The notes beneath the pieces were generated by a model. The model did not search any database. It was given only the letters and a program-made list of their open reading frames with translations, and had not been told where the DNA came from. From positions 1 to 13,834 of the forward strand of contig JAEZHK010000147.1 of NCBI GenBank assembly GCA_023416655.1: DNA of 13,834 nucleotides. Reading direction: 5' to 3'. Shown here in pieces: positions 1 through 8,165 of the stretch. Source of the DNA: Bacillota bacterium. Its GTDB lineage: Bacteria > Bacillota > Clostridia > Christensenellales > Aristaeellaceae. Every line of letters starts with the position of its first letter. Positions within the stretch are counted from its first letter, which is position 1. The position numbers were made by a program, and so were the translations under genes.

Positions 1-999
1 CAGCTGGTGGTGGCGCGCGACGCGCGCAAGCTTCCGTCCATGCCCGTATTCGACGCGCACATGCACTGGGGCAGGTTGGTGCTTGGGGAGGCGTACGATC
101 GGGCATACGACACCCGGGAAGCCGTGGAGCGGCTCAAGGAGGCGGGCATCGCCGGGGTGGTCAACCTTGACGGCGAGTCCGGCGACGCGTTGAAGCGCAT
201 GCTGGACAAAACCGCGGGCTTCGGGGACTATATCAAAACCTTTGGCAATCTGAATGTATTGAAGCTGGACGAGCCGGATTTTGAAAGCTACGTCTATCGG
301 ACCCTCCGGGAATCCAAGGTCGCCGGTATATCCGGGCTGAAGTTCTGGAAGGTCATCAGCCTCGTGTGGAAGGACCGGGACGGCAAGTACATCCCCATCG
401 ACGACCCGCGGCTTGAGTGCGTCTGGCAGGCGGCGGGGGAATTGGGGCTGCCCATCACCATCCACATCGCCGACCCCATCGCCTTCTTCGAGCCCGCCGA
501 CGGCCGCAACGAGCGCTACGAGGAACTGTGCGAGCATCCCGACTGGCGGTTCGACGGCCCCGGCCTCTTCTCCTTCCACGAACTGATGCGCCAGCAGGAG
601 AACCTGATCCGGTCAAACCCCGGCACCACCTTCATTGTGGCGCATGTGGGAAGCTACGCGGAAAACCTGGGCTTCGTATCGGAGCAGCTGGACCGCCATC
701 CGAACATGTACGTTGACCTTTCCGGGCGCTTTGCCGAACTCGGCCGGCAGCCCTACACCGCCGCGCGCTTCCTGGAGCAGTACGCGGACCGTGTGCTCTA
801 CGGCTCCGACTTCTGCCCCACAGACCTCAGCGCCTACGGCGTCAATTTCCGCTTTCTGGAGACAAAGGACGAGTATTTTGATTACAACCCCGACGGCGGC
901 ATCCCCACCCAGGGCCGCTGGAAGATCTACGGCGTCGGCCTGTCAGCCGAGGCGCTGAAGAAGATCTATTATGAAAATGCCCTGAGGCTCATTGGCTGA
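1..999 (+). CDS. Amidohydrolase_2-family metal-dependent hydrolase (5' end cut by window)
   Basis: The reading frame is open from base 1 to a TGA at 997-999, so the true start probably lies upstream; a GTG at 7 and an ATG at 40 have no convincing ribosome binding site. Numbered from the GTG at 7, the protein shows the TIM-barrel amidohydrolase_2 signature: the beta-1 metal motif D16-A-H18-M-H20, a beta-strand His at 153 (TIHIAD), another at 213 (VAHVGS) and the catalytic Asp at 268 (YGSDF). These enzymes hydrolyse or decarboxylate small organic acids and lactones, including sugar-acid lactones; the substrate cannot be read from the sequence. No signal peptide is visible, so it is probably cytoplasmic. 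It converges on the sugar operon and is separated from it by a terminator, so it belongs to another transcription unit, though a related catabolic role is possible. The family call is secure, the function unknown. Confidence 0.85.
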   Translation, partial: QLVVARDARKLPSMPVFDAHMHWGRLVLGEAYDRAYDTREAVERLKEAGIAGVVNLDGESGDALKRMLDKTAGFGDYIKTFGNLNVLKLDEPDFESYVYRTLRESKVAGISGLKFWKVISLVWKDRDGKYIPIDDPRLECVWQAAGELGLPITIHIADPIAFFEPADGRNERYEELCEHPDWRFDGPGLFSFHELMRQQENLIRSNPGTTFIVAHVGSYAENLGFVSEQLDRHPNMYVDLSGRFAELGRQPYTAARFLEQYADRVLYGSDFCPTDLSAYGVNFRFLETKDEYFDYNPDGGIPTQGRWKIYGVGLSAEALKKIYYENALRLIG

Positions 1000-1021
1000 C
1001 GGGAGCGTCTGAGCCAAACAA

Positions 1022-1051
1022 AAGACCTGCGGCTGGTATGCTGCAGGTCTT
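1022..1051. terminator. Bidirectional rho-independent terminator between convergent genes
   Basis: A perfect 9-bp stem, AAGACCTGC (1022-1030) and GCAGGTCTT (1043-1051), encloses a 12-base loop. It lies between the stop of the amidohydrolase gene (999) and the stop of the HAD phosphatase gene (1076). Read on the minus strand the stem is followed by a T-rich tail (TTGTTTGG, from the AAACAAA at 1017-1023), a good terminator for the long minus operon. Read on the plus strand the tail is TGTTATAG, weaker but usable. Confidence 0.8.
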
Positions 1052-1075
1052 GTTATAGTAACCCAATGTGGATGA

Positions 1076-1756
1076 TCAAAGGGAAAGCGATCCGGACAGG
1101 TTCTCGCTTATACTGTCTGCCGTCCGGTTCTGGGATTCCACCCACCGGACGATATCAGCAGGCGAATCGGCCACCCGGTCAAAGAGCGCCTGCTCCGTGC
1201 GCTCCACGTATCCAAAGCCCGCGCCGATCACCGGGATCCCGTTCGCGCGGGCGGCGTCGACGTCCTTTTTCCGGTCCCCGACCATCGCCCATTCGCTCCG
1301 GTCGGACGCGCCGAGGATCTCGCCCACCATGCGCTCCTTGGCGCTCTCGCCGCAATGGACCGAGCGGAAGAGGGGCAGGATGCCAGCGCTGCGGAGCACC
1401 ACGTCCACATGCGCCGGGTCCCCGGTGCTGGCGACATGGAGCGCCACGCCCAGCGCAATCAGCCGATCCAGCATCTGGCGCACGCCGGGGAACAGCATCG
1501 CCTCACCCAGACGCCGAATGTAGGTTTCCTCGAGGCGCTCAACCTCCCCGCCCAAAGCGCGCAGGCGCGCGTGGTCGCTTTCGGGATACAGCCGGTAATA
1601 AAACTCAGGGTTTGCGAAGCCGATGGCCTCGCGGACGGTTTCCATCGCAAGGGGCGGCAGACCGTAGCGCGGCGAGACTTCCGAAAGCGCCGGGGCGGTG
1701 GCCTGGAGGGTGTCGGCCAGCGTTCCGTCCATGTCAAAGATCAGGCTCCGGATCAT
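1076..1756 (-). CDS. HAD-superfamily phosphatase (phosphoglycolate phosphatase-like)
   Basis: A 226-residue cytoplasmic HAD hydrolase. Motif I is D8-M-D10-G-T-L-A-D (nucleophile D8, acid/base D10), followed by an alpha-helical cap (about residues 18-85), motif II VASTGD, a motif III Lys in SAKERMVG and motif IV MVGDRKKDVDAA with the Mg-binding acidic pair. Length and cap type match Gph/PgmB-like subfamily members, which dephosphorylate small phosphate esters or isomerise sugar phosphates. The start chosen is the ATG at 1756, whose ATGA overlaps the stop of the aldolase gene by 4 bp; a GTG-type extension to 1780 would lie wholly inside the aldolase gene and is less likely. The overlap implies translational coupling, so the enzyme probably acts on an intermediate or by-product of the aldolase pathway. 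It is the last gene of the operon. The substrate is unknown; PgmB-like mutase activity is an alternative. Confidence 0.9.
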   Translation of the reverse strand: MIRSLIFDMDGTLADTLQATAPALSEVSPRYGLPPLAMETVREAIGFANPEFYYRLYPESDHARLRALGGEVERLEETYIRRLGEAMLFPGVRQMLDRLIALGVALHVASTGDPAHVDVVLRSAGILPLFRSVHCGESAKERMVGEILGASDRSEWAMVGDRKKDVDAARANGIPVIGAGFGYVERTEQALFDRVADSPADIVRWVESQNRTADSISENLSGSLSL

Positions 1757-2604
1757 GACGCCCGGCCGTCCGAGCCGCACATTTTGATCTTCTCGATCAC
1801 CAGGCGGCGCACGCAGTCCCGCGCTTTTGCGCCCATCTTCTTGGGATCGTACAGATCGGGCGAGGCCGCCAGCGCCTGCTTCACGCCGTCGGTAAAGGCG
1901 GCGCGCAGCTCGGTGGCGAAGTTCACCTTGCAGATGCCCAGCGCGATGCAGTCCCGGACGTCCGCTTCGGACAGTCCCGACGCGCCGTGCAGCACCAGCG
2001 GAATGGACACGAGCTTGCGGATCTCGCCCAGCCGCACCTTGTCCAGTACCGGCGTGCCCACATAGAACCCGTGGGCGGTGCCGATGGCAACGGCAAGGGA
2101 GTCGATCCCGGTTTCGCGCACGAACCGCACGGCATCCTGGGGATTGGTGTTGGTGTCGGCGTCGGCGGTCAGGTCGTCCTCCTTGCCGCCCACCTTCCCG
2201 AGCTCCGCCTCCACCGGAATGCCCAGCCGCGCGGCCGCTTCCACCACACGCCGGCTCAGGCGAATGTTGTCCTCGAGGGGCAATGCGGAGCCGTCGATCA
2301 TCACCGAGGTATAGCCGGCCTCGAGCGCCGCCAGGGCCAGCTCGAAGCTGTTGCCGTGGTCCAGGTGCAGCGCCACCGGGACCATGGCCTGGCGCGCCAG
2401 CGCGGCGACCATCCCGGCGAAAACCGCCGGGCTTGCATACTTGAGGGTGCCGGGAGTGGTCTGCAGAATGACCGGGGCCTTCGCCTCCTGGGCGGCCTCG
2501 ATCACGGCCTGCGCCATCTCCATGTTTTCAATGTTGAACGCGCCCACCGCGTAGCCCGCCTTTTGGGCATCCAACAGCAGCGCCCTGCTCGTCATAAGTG
2601 GCAT
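1753..2604 (-). CDS. Class II ketose-bisphosphate aldolase, GatY/KbaY-like
   Basis: A 283-residue zinc-dependent aldolase, close in length and text to E. coli GatY/KbaY (tagatose-1,6-bisphosphate aldolase, giving DHAP and glyceraldehyde-3-phosphate). Visible motifs are YAVGAFNIEN near residues 18-27, LDHG at 81-84 (catalytic D82, Zn ligand H83), VEAELGKVGG at 131-140, GTAHGFY with Zn ligand H178, LHGASG with Zn ligand H206 and KVNFATEL near 226-233. The C-terminal CGSDGRA tail also resembles GatY. The chosen start is the ATG at 2604, which gives the family-typical MPL-TS N-terminus; an in-frame TTG at 2622 is possible but sits in an inverted repeat. It starts 32 bp after the kinase stop and overlaps the HAD gene by 4 bp. 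It is presumably the terminal lower-pathway step of this operon. Whether the substrate is tagatose-1,6-bisphosphate, fructose-1,6-bisphosphate or another ketose phosphate cannot be told from sequence. Confidence 0.93.
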   Translation of the reverse strand: MPLMTSRALLLDAQKAGYAVGAFNIENMEMAQAVIEAAQEAKAPVILQTTPGTLKYASPAVFAGMVAALARQAMVPVALHLDHGNSFELALAALEAGYTSVMIDGSALPLEDNIRLSRRVVEAAARLGIPVEAELGKVGGKEDDLTADADTNTNPQDAVRFVRETGIDSLAVAIGTAHGFYVGTPVLDKVRLGEIRKLVSIPLVLHGASGLSEADVRDCIALGICKVNFATELRAAFTDGVKQALAASPDLYDPKKMGAKARDCVRRLVIEKIKMCGSDGRAS

Positions 2605-2617
2605 AGGGATTCCCGCT

Positions 2618-2636
2618 TTCAAAAATCATTTTTGAA
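2618..2636. repeat. Perfect 8-bp inverted repeat between kinase stop and aldolase start
   Basis: TTCAAAAA (2618-2625) and TTTTTGAA (2629-2636) form a perfect stem around a 3-base loop, beginning immediately after the kinase stop codon (2637-2639 on the minus strand) and ending 14 bases before the aldolase ATG. It has no following T-run on the minus strand and an AT-rich stem, so it is not a normal terminator; it may tune translation initiation or mRNA processing. Confidence 0.5.
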
Positions 2637-3611
2637 TCATTCCCGGCTGCCCGCCCGGATCAGCGACGCGATCGCCTCGGGCGAGTCCATCCCGGCAAGC
2701 CTCAGCGCCATCATCAAAGCCCCCGCCCAGGGCGGCGCAAGGGGCGTGGCCAGGCGGCAGTCCATGGCCTCCAGCGCCTCCTTGAAGGGAGCCATCACCA
2801 GTTCGCCCACCTTGAAGATGCCACCGGAATAGGACACATCCACCGGGCCATCGAACCGGAGACGGGACTTGATGCCCTTCGCGTTCAGCGCAATCTCGTG
2901 CGCGGCCTCCCGGTAACAGGCGATGGCGTCCGGGTCGCCCCGCTTCGCGGCCTCCAGCAGAATCAGCTGCAGCGAGGCCAGCTTGTCCCGGTAGGGCAGG
3001 TAGTCGCGCTCCGCGATGGTGATGATCTCGAAATCGCTATTCAGCTGAAACTTCTCCCGCACCAAGGCGTAGACCACGCCGCGCTCTGCGATCCGCCCGT
3101 CGGCCTGCTTGCAGAACAGCTCCAGGAGCTTGCGCCCCAGCCAATGGCCCGAACCTTCGTCTGAAAAGTAGGGGCTCCATCCGCCGCAGCGCACGGAAGC
3201 GCCCGACGGGTCCACGCCAAAGGCGATCGTGCCGGTGCCGCATACGATGTTGATGCCTGGATTGAGCGCAAAGGAACCCGCCCAAGCCACCTCGGAATCG
3301 TTGACGAGCCGAAAGGGCACCGAGCCCAGGCAGCGCGCCATGGCCCTTTGGACCATCGCGTCCTGAACGTCGGACTCGCCCCAGCAGGGCATGCCGCCGG
3401 ACGCGGCGCGAATGGCCGTCAACTCCTCGCCTAGCCCGGCTTCGCGCAGCATCTCCTGAATTCCGGAAGAAAACAACCTGTAAACGGCATCCTCATCTGT
3501 ATTGGCGGGCGTAAAGCCCGGACGGCGAAGGGTCGAGAGCACGCGCCCGTGCTCATCGCAGAGCGAGAAAAACGCCTTGCTGCCGCCCGCATCAATCCCC
3601 AGGAAGATCAC
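2637..3611 (-). CDS. BadF/BadG-type sugar kinase (N-acetylhexosamine kinase-like ATPase)
   Basis: A 324-residue protein of the actin/hexokinase-fold BadF/BadG/BcrA/BcrD ATPase family. The phosphate-1 loop is D7-A-G-G-S-K at the N-terminus, the catalytic-type NDSEVAWAG lies at 104-112, phosphate-2 CGTGTIAFG at 124-132, the N-acetylglucosamine-kinase-type S-D-E-G-S-G-H-W-L-G at 150-159 and the adenosine-site SGGIFKVG at 262-269. The family's characterised sugar members phosphorylate N-acetylglucosamine and related amino sugars. Here, with two glycosidases upstream and an aldolase downstream, it most likely phosphorylates the released monosaccharide in the cytoplasm. The start is a GTG at 3611, supported by GGGGTGA five to six bases upstream; the nearby ATG is out of frame and stops at once. 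It begins 34 bp after the GH4 stop. The acceptor sugar is inferred only. Confidence 0.88.
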   Translation of the reverse strand: MIFLGIDAGGSKAFFSLCDEHGRVLSTLRRPGFTPANTDEDAVYRLFSSGIQEMLREAGLGEELTAIRAASGGMPCWGESDVQDAMVQRAMARCLGSVPFRLVNDSEVAWAGSFALNPGINIVCGTGTIAFGVDPSGASVRCGGWSPYFSDEGSGHWLGRKLLELFCKQADGRIAERGVVYALVREKFQLNSDFEIITIAERDYLPYRDKLASLQLILLEAAKRGDPDAIACYREAAHEIALNAKGIKSRLRFDGPVDVSYSGGIFKVGELVMAPFKEALEAMDCRLATPLAPPWAGALMMALRLAGMDSPEAIASLIRAGSRE

Positions 3612-3645
3612 GCCATCACCCCATCGTCGGCAGAATCGCCCCGCC

Positions 3646-4971
<1,326 letters not shown>

Positions 4972-5086
4972 GGTGTTCATCCTTTCCCTTACGAATGCGA
5001 TTCGCCCGTTAGCGCCGCCGTCAGAAGGGGCGGGCTCCACAAAAACCGGCCGAACAGCAAATGATTTCCTCTATCAGACAGATATT

Positions 5087-5107
5087 AAAACCCGGCACCA
5101 TGCCGGA
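5087..5107 (-). terminator. Terminator-like hairpin after the URO-D gene (possible attenuator)
   Basis: Read on the minus strand, CCGGCA-TGG-TGCCGG (5106 down to 5092; 6 bp, 3-base loop, extendable by one wobble pair) is followed by GTTTTAATAT. It lies 10 bases beyond the URO-D stop at 5117 and 116 bases before the GH4 start at 4971. It has the form of a short intrinsic terminator. As all genes further on have the same direction and no clear promoter is visible in the rest of the gap, partial read-through seems more likely than full termination. Confidence 0.6.
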
Positions 5108-5116
5108 ACCCCTTTG

Positions 5117-6370
5117 CTATGGCTTCCAATAACGATCCAAGGCCTCACGCACGAGCTGGACGTATCGCTTCACCTTGTCAGGTGAGCCGTTTAGCAAATA
5201 CACGTCGCGCTGGGTGACCTCCAGGCGGCAGCCGCTGGCAGCTTCGGCGGTCTCGCGGAAGTATGCGCGCACCGCTTCCTCGTCCAGGTCTCTGCCGACG
5301 CCCAAGAAGTTGGCCGTGGGCTTTCTGAGAAATACGATGTCCCGGTTGCGGAGCCGGTCGCCCATGAACCGCGGGTCGCACCAGGCGGACACCGACACCT
5401 TGCGCAGGTTGGGCAGCGTCTCGACGCCGCCGTCCCACACGCGGTGGATCGCCTCGCAGCATCCGAAGGAGAGCGCGCCGAACCGTTCTGCCATGCCACG
5501 GTAATGGTCGGTGATGAACGCCCTGTACATTTCCGGGGAGACATCGTTCATCTCTTCCGCGTCCATATAGCCCCATACCTGCCGGGTGTTCAAGCCCGTT
5601 CCGGCGGAAGGTAGGGAATCCGTGAAACAATAGGACCCCTGTGGCAGCCCCTCATCCCCCGCTGTTGGCAGGATCAGCCCGCGCGCCTCCATTTCGTCGA
5701 GGTATTCTCCGTAGTCGTTCAGCAGCCGGTCCATCATCTCGTGCACGCGTTCCGGTACGTCGTACATGGCGACGTACAGATCCTCCATGCCGATCAGGTG
5801 GATGATGTCCTCCGCGGGACCGACCATGAGCGTCTCGCCGCTCCTGCGGGCGGGCAGGAGGTCGCCAAAGAGTTCATTGAGTGCATCGATCTCCTCCTGC
5901 GTCGCCGCCTCGTCGAACGACCACGTAGATTTACCCAACAGGTGCCAGTCCTCCTCAAGGTCATGCAGATATGCCTCAAAGTGATGGCCCACACCCGCCG
6001 CGCCGCTGTCGTCGGCTTCGCTTTTGCGCACCGGGAGGCCGAAGGGCACGAAGCGCTTTTTGAGCGGCACTGGCAGGTAACCGCGCACCGGCGTGTCGTC
6101 CCCAAACATCTCGAAGGGCACGATGTTTCCGAGCAGCATGGCTTCGAGCCTTCGGGCCTTCTCGCCCTCGCAGCGCATTAGCGGCGGAATCACCTCACCA
6201 GCGAATGTCCACAACTCGACGGTGAACATGGGGCGGGCGTCCTTTTCAAACCGCCCGTGGCGCGCCCAATCGGCGTAGAGGTTTCGCATCCGGTCGCCGG
6301 ACGCCAACTCAGCCTGGTGAGATGCCAGCGCGCGCAGGCGGTCAATATCCTTTTGGGAGATGTCGAGCAT
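5117..6370 (-). CDS. Uroporphyrinogen decarboxylase (URO-D) superfamily protein, role unknown
   Basis: A 417-residue protein whose C-terminal half (about 180-415) has the look of the URO-D/MtaA/CmuA TIM-barrel family. Seen: MVGPAEDIIHLIGMEDLY near 182-199, FGCCEAIH at 302-309 (C304, C305, E306, H309), NLRKVSVSAWCD at 321-332 (C331) and a following RKP. The heme-pathway enzyme is shorter (about 350 residues) and has different substrate motifs. The Cys/His cluster is instead reminiscent of the zinc site of corrinoid-dependent methyltransferases of this family, but no corrinoid protein lies in the window. Relatives occur in sugar-ABC-transporter loci of Clostridia; I know no established function for them. 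The ATG at 6370 has GGAGGG four bases upstream and follows the permease stop by 9 bp, so it is firmly in the operon. The family call is good; the function is not known. Confidence 0.85.
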   Translation of the reverse strand: MLDISQKDIDRLRALASHQAELASGDRMRNLYADWARHGRFEKDARPMFTVELWTFAGEVIPPLMRCEGEKARRLEAMLLGNIVPFEMFGDDTPVRGYLPVPLKKRFVPFGLPVRKSEADDSGAAGVGHHFEAYLHDLEEDWHLLGKSTWSFDEAATQEEIDALNELFGDLLPARRSGETLMVGPAEDIIHLIGMEDLYVAMYDVPERVHEMMDRLLNDYGEYLDEMEARGLILPTAGDEGLPQGSYCFTDSLPSAGTGLNTRQVWGYMDAEEMNDVSPEMYRAFITDHYRGMAERFGALSFGCCEAIHRVWDGGVETLPNLRKVSVSAWCDPRFMGDRLRNRDIVFLRKPTANFLGVGRDLDEEAVRAYFRETAEAASGCRLEVTQRDVYLLNGSPDKVKRYVQLVREALDRYWKP

Positions 6371-6379
6371 GAGTCCCTC

Positions 6380-7207
6380 CTATTTCATGCCGGCGATGGC
6401 GATGCCCTTGATGAACTGCTTCTGAAGGCACAGAAACACGATGGTCACTGGCAGTGTCACGATCACAGCAGCAGCCATGATCGCTCCGTTGTCGGAATTA
6501 TGCTGCCCGGTAAAGAAGTTGAGCGCCAGCGGCATGGTCATGTTCTTGGGATTGCTCAAGAACAAAAGCGGCCCCAGGTAGTCGTTCCACTTGGCCAGGA
6601 AGGTGAAGATCGTCAGCGCCCCAATGGCCGCCTTGATCAGCGGCACAATGATGCGCGCGTAGATGTAGAAACCATTTGCACCGTCGATACAGGCCGCTTC
6701 GCACAGGCTGTCGGGAATGTCTTCGATAAACTGCCTGCACAGAAAGATGCCAAAGCCGCCCACCAGCCCCGGAATGATCAGCGCGGACAGCGAGTCGTAC
6801 ATGCCCAGGCGATCAATGAGCAGAAACGATGGGATCATCGTCACTTGGGCCGGCACCATCATCGTCGCCAGGACAAACAGAAACAGCGCGTTTTTGAATC
6901 GGAACTCATACTTGGCAAACACAAATCCCGCGATGGAACTGGTGAAGAGCATGGCGACAGTGCCGACCACCGTGACAAACACGCTGTTGAAAAACCAGGA
7001 GACAATCGGCGCCTTGGTGAATACCGTAATGTAGTTGTCCCAGATCCACTTCGAGGGAAGGAATGCCTTGGACTTGATGATCTCCACCTTGCCCTTGAAA
7101 GAGCTCAGAATCATCCAGATGTAGGGCATGACGAAGATCAGGCCGAGAATGGTCATCCCAAGGATGATCGCAATGGAGGCGAGGCGCTTATTGCGGCACA
7201 ATTTCAT
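6380..7207 (-). CDS. Carbohydrate ABC transporter permease, MalG type
   Basis: A 275-residue integral membrane protein with about six hydrophobic helices (first near 11-34, others near 72-98, 107-131, 139-157, 185-206 and 240-265). The cytoplasmic EAA loop that docks to the ATPase is clear as E170-A-A-C-I-D-G-A-N-G, in the position usual for MalG-type (CUT1) permeases. It forms the transmembrane heterodimer with the permease encoded just upstream, whose TGA is separated from this ATG by one base, so the two are translationally coupled. GGGGGT upstream of the ATG at 7207 can serve as ribosome binding site. The substrate follows from the binding protein in the same operon and is presumably an oligosaccharide or glycoside. 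No ATPase gene is adjacent. Confidence 0.94.
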   Translation of the reverse strand: MKLCRNKRLASIAIILGMTILGLIFVMPYIWMILSSFKGKVEIIKSKAFLPSKWIWDNYITVFTKAPIVSWFFNSVFVTVVGTVAMLFTSSIAGFVFAKYEFRFKNALFLFVLATMMVPAQVTMIPSFLLIDRLGMYDSLSALIIPGLVGGFGIFLCRQFIEDIPDSLCEAACIDGANGFYIYARIIVPLIKAAIGALTIFTFLAKWNDYLGPLLFLSNPKNMTMPLALNFFTGQHNSDNGAIMAAAVIVTLPVTIVFLCLQKQFIKGIAIAGMK

Positions 7208-7208
7208 T

Positions 7209-8087
7209 TCAGTACCCCCAATCGACCCTACCCAAGCGGCGCTGGATTAGCGTGACGGCCATGATGATCAGGAACAACGCTACCGAGAGGGCCGAGGCAT
7301 AACCCAGATCCTTGTTGGCAAACCCGGTGTTGTAGATGTAGGTGCTGAGTACATAGCCCGCGCGGCCGGGTCCGCCGTCCTTGGCGACAATGGAGAACTG
7401 CGCGAAGGCCTGGAATTCCGAGATCAGCGTCATGATGAACACAAAGGAGAATGTCTTGTTCAAAAGCGGCAGCGTGATGGCGAAAAAGCGGCGGATCGGT
7501 CCGGCCCCGTCGATCTCGGCGGCCTCATAATAAGTGTCGGGGATGCCCTGAATGCCCGCGATGAACAGAATGATGTTATAGCCAAGGTCCGCCCATTGGG
7601 TCAGGATCATGATGGATGGCATGATCATGCCGGCGCTGCCCAGCCAGTTGACCGGCGCCAAGCCCAACTGCGTGAGCACCATGTTGAGAAGGCCGCCCTT
7701 GATTGGCAAGATGGAGCGCATCCACACGATCGAAACCGCAGCCAGCGGCGCGACGCAGGGCATGAAGAACAGAACGCGGAACAGACTGCGCCACTTGTTC
7801 GACGAGAGCGCGGAGAGCAACTGGGCGATAAGAAGCGTGATCACAATGTTGGTGACCGTCATCACAACCACAAAATACAGCGTATTGCCCAGGCTCTTTG
7901 CGAACAGTTCATCGCTGAAAAATCGCGCGAAGTTCGAAAGCCCGACGAAGCTGTTACCCTGTGCGCGCAGCGGGTTGTAATCCATAAAGGCAATGACAAA
8001 ACTGCCGATGATCGGGAGCACCGTAAACGTACACAGGATCGCCAAAAGCGGCGTCAATACGAGGTAGGGGAATTTCGAACACTTCAT
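7209..8087 (-). CDS. Sugar ABC transporter permease, MalF type
   Basis: A 292-residue integral membrane protein with an N-terminal helix near residues 8-34, several more hydrophobic segments (about 70-95, 104-124, 151-180, 205-225, 260-282) and the EAA loop E188-A-A-E-I-D-G-A-G, typical of the short MalF/UgpA-like CUT1 permeases. It lacks the large periplasmic P2 domain of enterobacterial MalF, as usual for Gram-positive relatives. The ATG at 8087 has a strong AGGAAGGGG site four bases upstream. It is separated from the binding-protein gene by 78 bases holding a very stable hairpin, which probably sets the higher expression of the binding protein. It pairs with the MalG-type permease that follows after one base. 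Confidence 0.94.
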   Translation of the reverse strand: MKCSKFPYLVLTPLLAILCTFTVLPIIGSFVIAFMDYNPLRAQGNSFVGLSNFARFFSDELFAKSLGNTLYFVVVMTVTNIVITLLIAQLLSALSSNKWRSLFRVLFFMPCVAPLAAVSIVWMRSILPIKGGLLNMVLTQLGLAPVNWLGSAGMIMPSIMILTQWADLGYNIILFIAGIQGIPDTYYEAAEIDGAGPIRRFFAITLPLLNKTFSFVFIMTLISEFQAFAQFSIVAKDGGPGRAGYVLSTYIYNTGFANKDLGYASALSVALFLIIMAVTLIQRRLGRVDWGY

Positions 8088-8121
8088 GGATCCCCTTCCT
8101 TTCCCGGAGATTGGTATGGAT

Positions 8122-8150
8122 CCTGGGGCGCGCCTACGGCACGCCCCAGG
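8122..8150. repeat. Stable intercistronic hairpin between binding protein and permease genes
   Basis: CCTGGGGCGCGCC (8122-8134) and GGCACGCCCCAGG (8138-8150) form a 13-bp stem with one mismatch that is a G-U wobble in the minus-strand transcript, around a 3-base loop. No T-run follows on the minus strand, so it is not a classical terminator. Such hairpins between solute-binding-protein and permease genes are known to protect the upstream message from 3' decay and to reduce downstream expression; that role is inferred here. Confidence 0.75.
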
Positions 8151-8165
8151 AGATCAGGGAATCTC

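Noticed and set aside
1066..1758. Plus-strand frames opposite the HAD gene, including an Arg/Pro-rich 230-codon frame
   Set aside because: The minus frame has all four HAD motifs and a coupled start; the plus frames have no motif and begin inside a terminator region.
2598..2625. Possible catabolite-repression (cre) site around TGAAAGCG on the minus strand before the aldolase gene
   Set aside because: Only the left half fits the TGWAANCG pattern; the right half does not, and the site is within the operon rather than at a promoter.
1987..2832. Plus-strand open frame (281 codons) across the aldolase and kinase genes
   Set aside because: It is antisense to two clearly recognisable enzymes, crosses their junction and shows no motif; it is a mirror of GC-rich codon use.
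5117..6370. Annotation as heme-pathway uroporphyrinogen decarboxylase (hemE)
   Set aside because: The protein is about 60 residues longer than HemE, lacks the N-terminal substrate motifs I would expect, has a Cys-rich FGCCE motif instead and lies in a sugar operon.
6257..7255. Plus-strand open frame (332 codons) across the URO-D and permease genes
   Set aside because: The product is rich in His, Gln, Arg and Asp, the usual antisense image of a membrane protein gene, and it lies opposite a confident permease.
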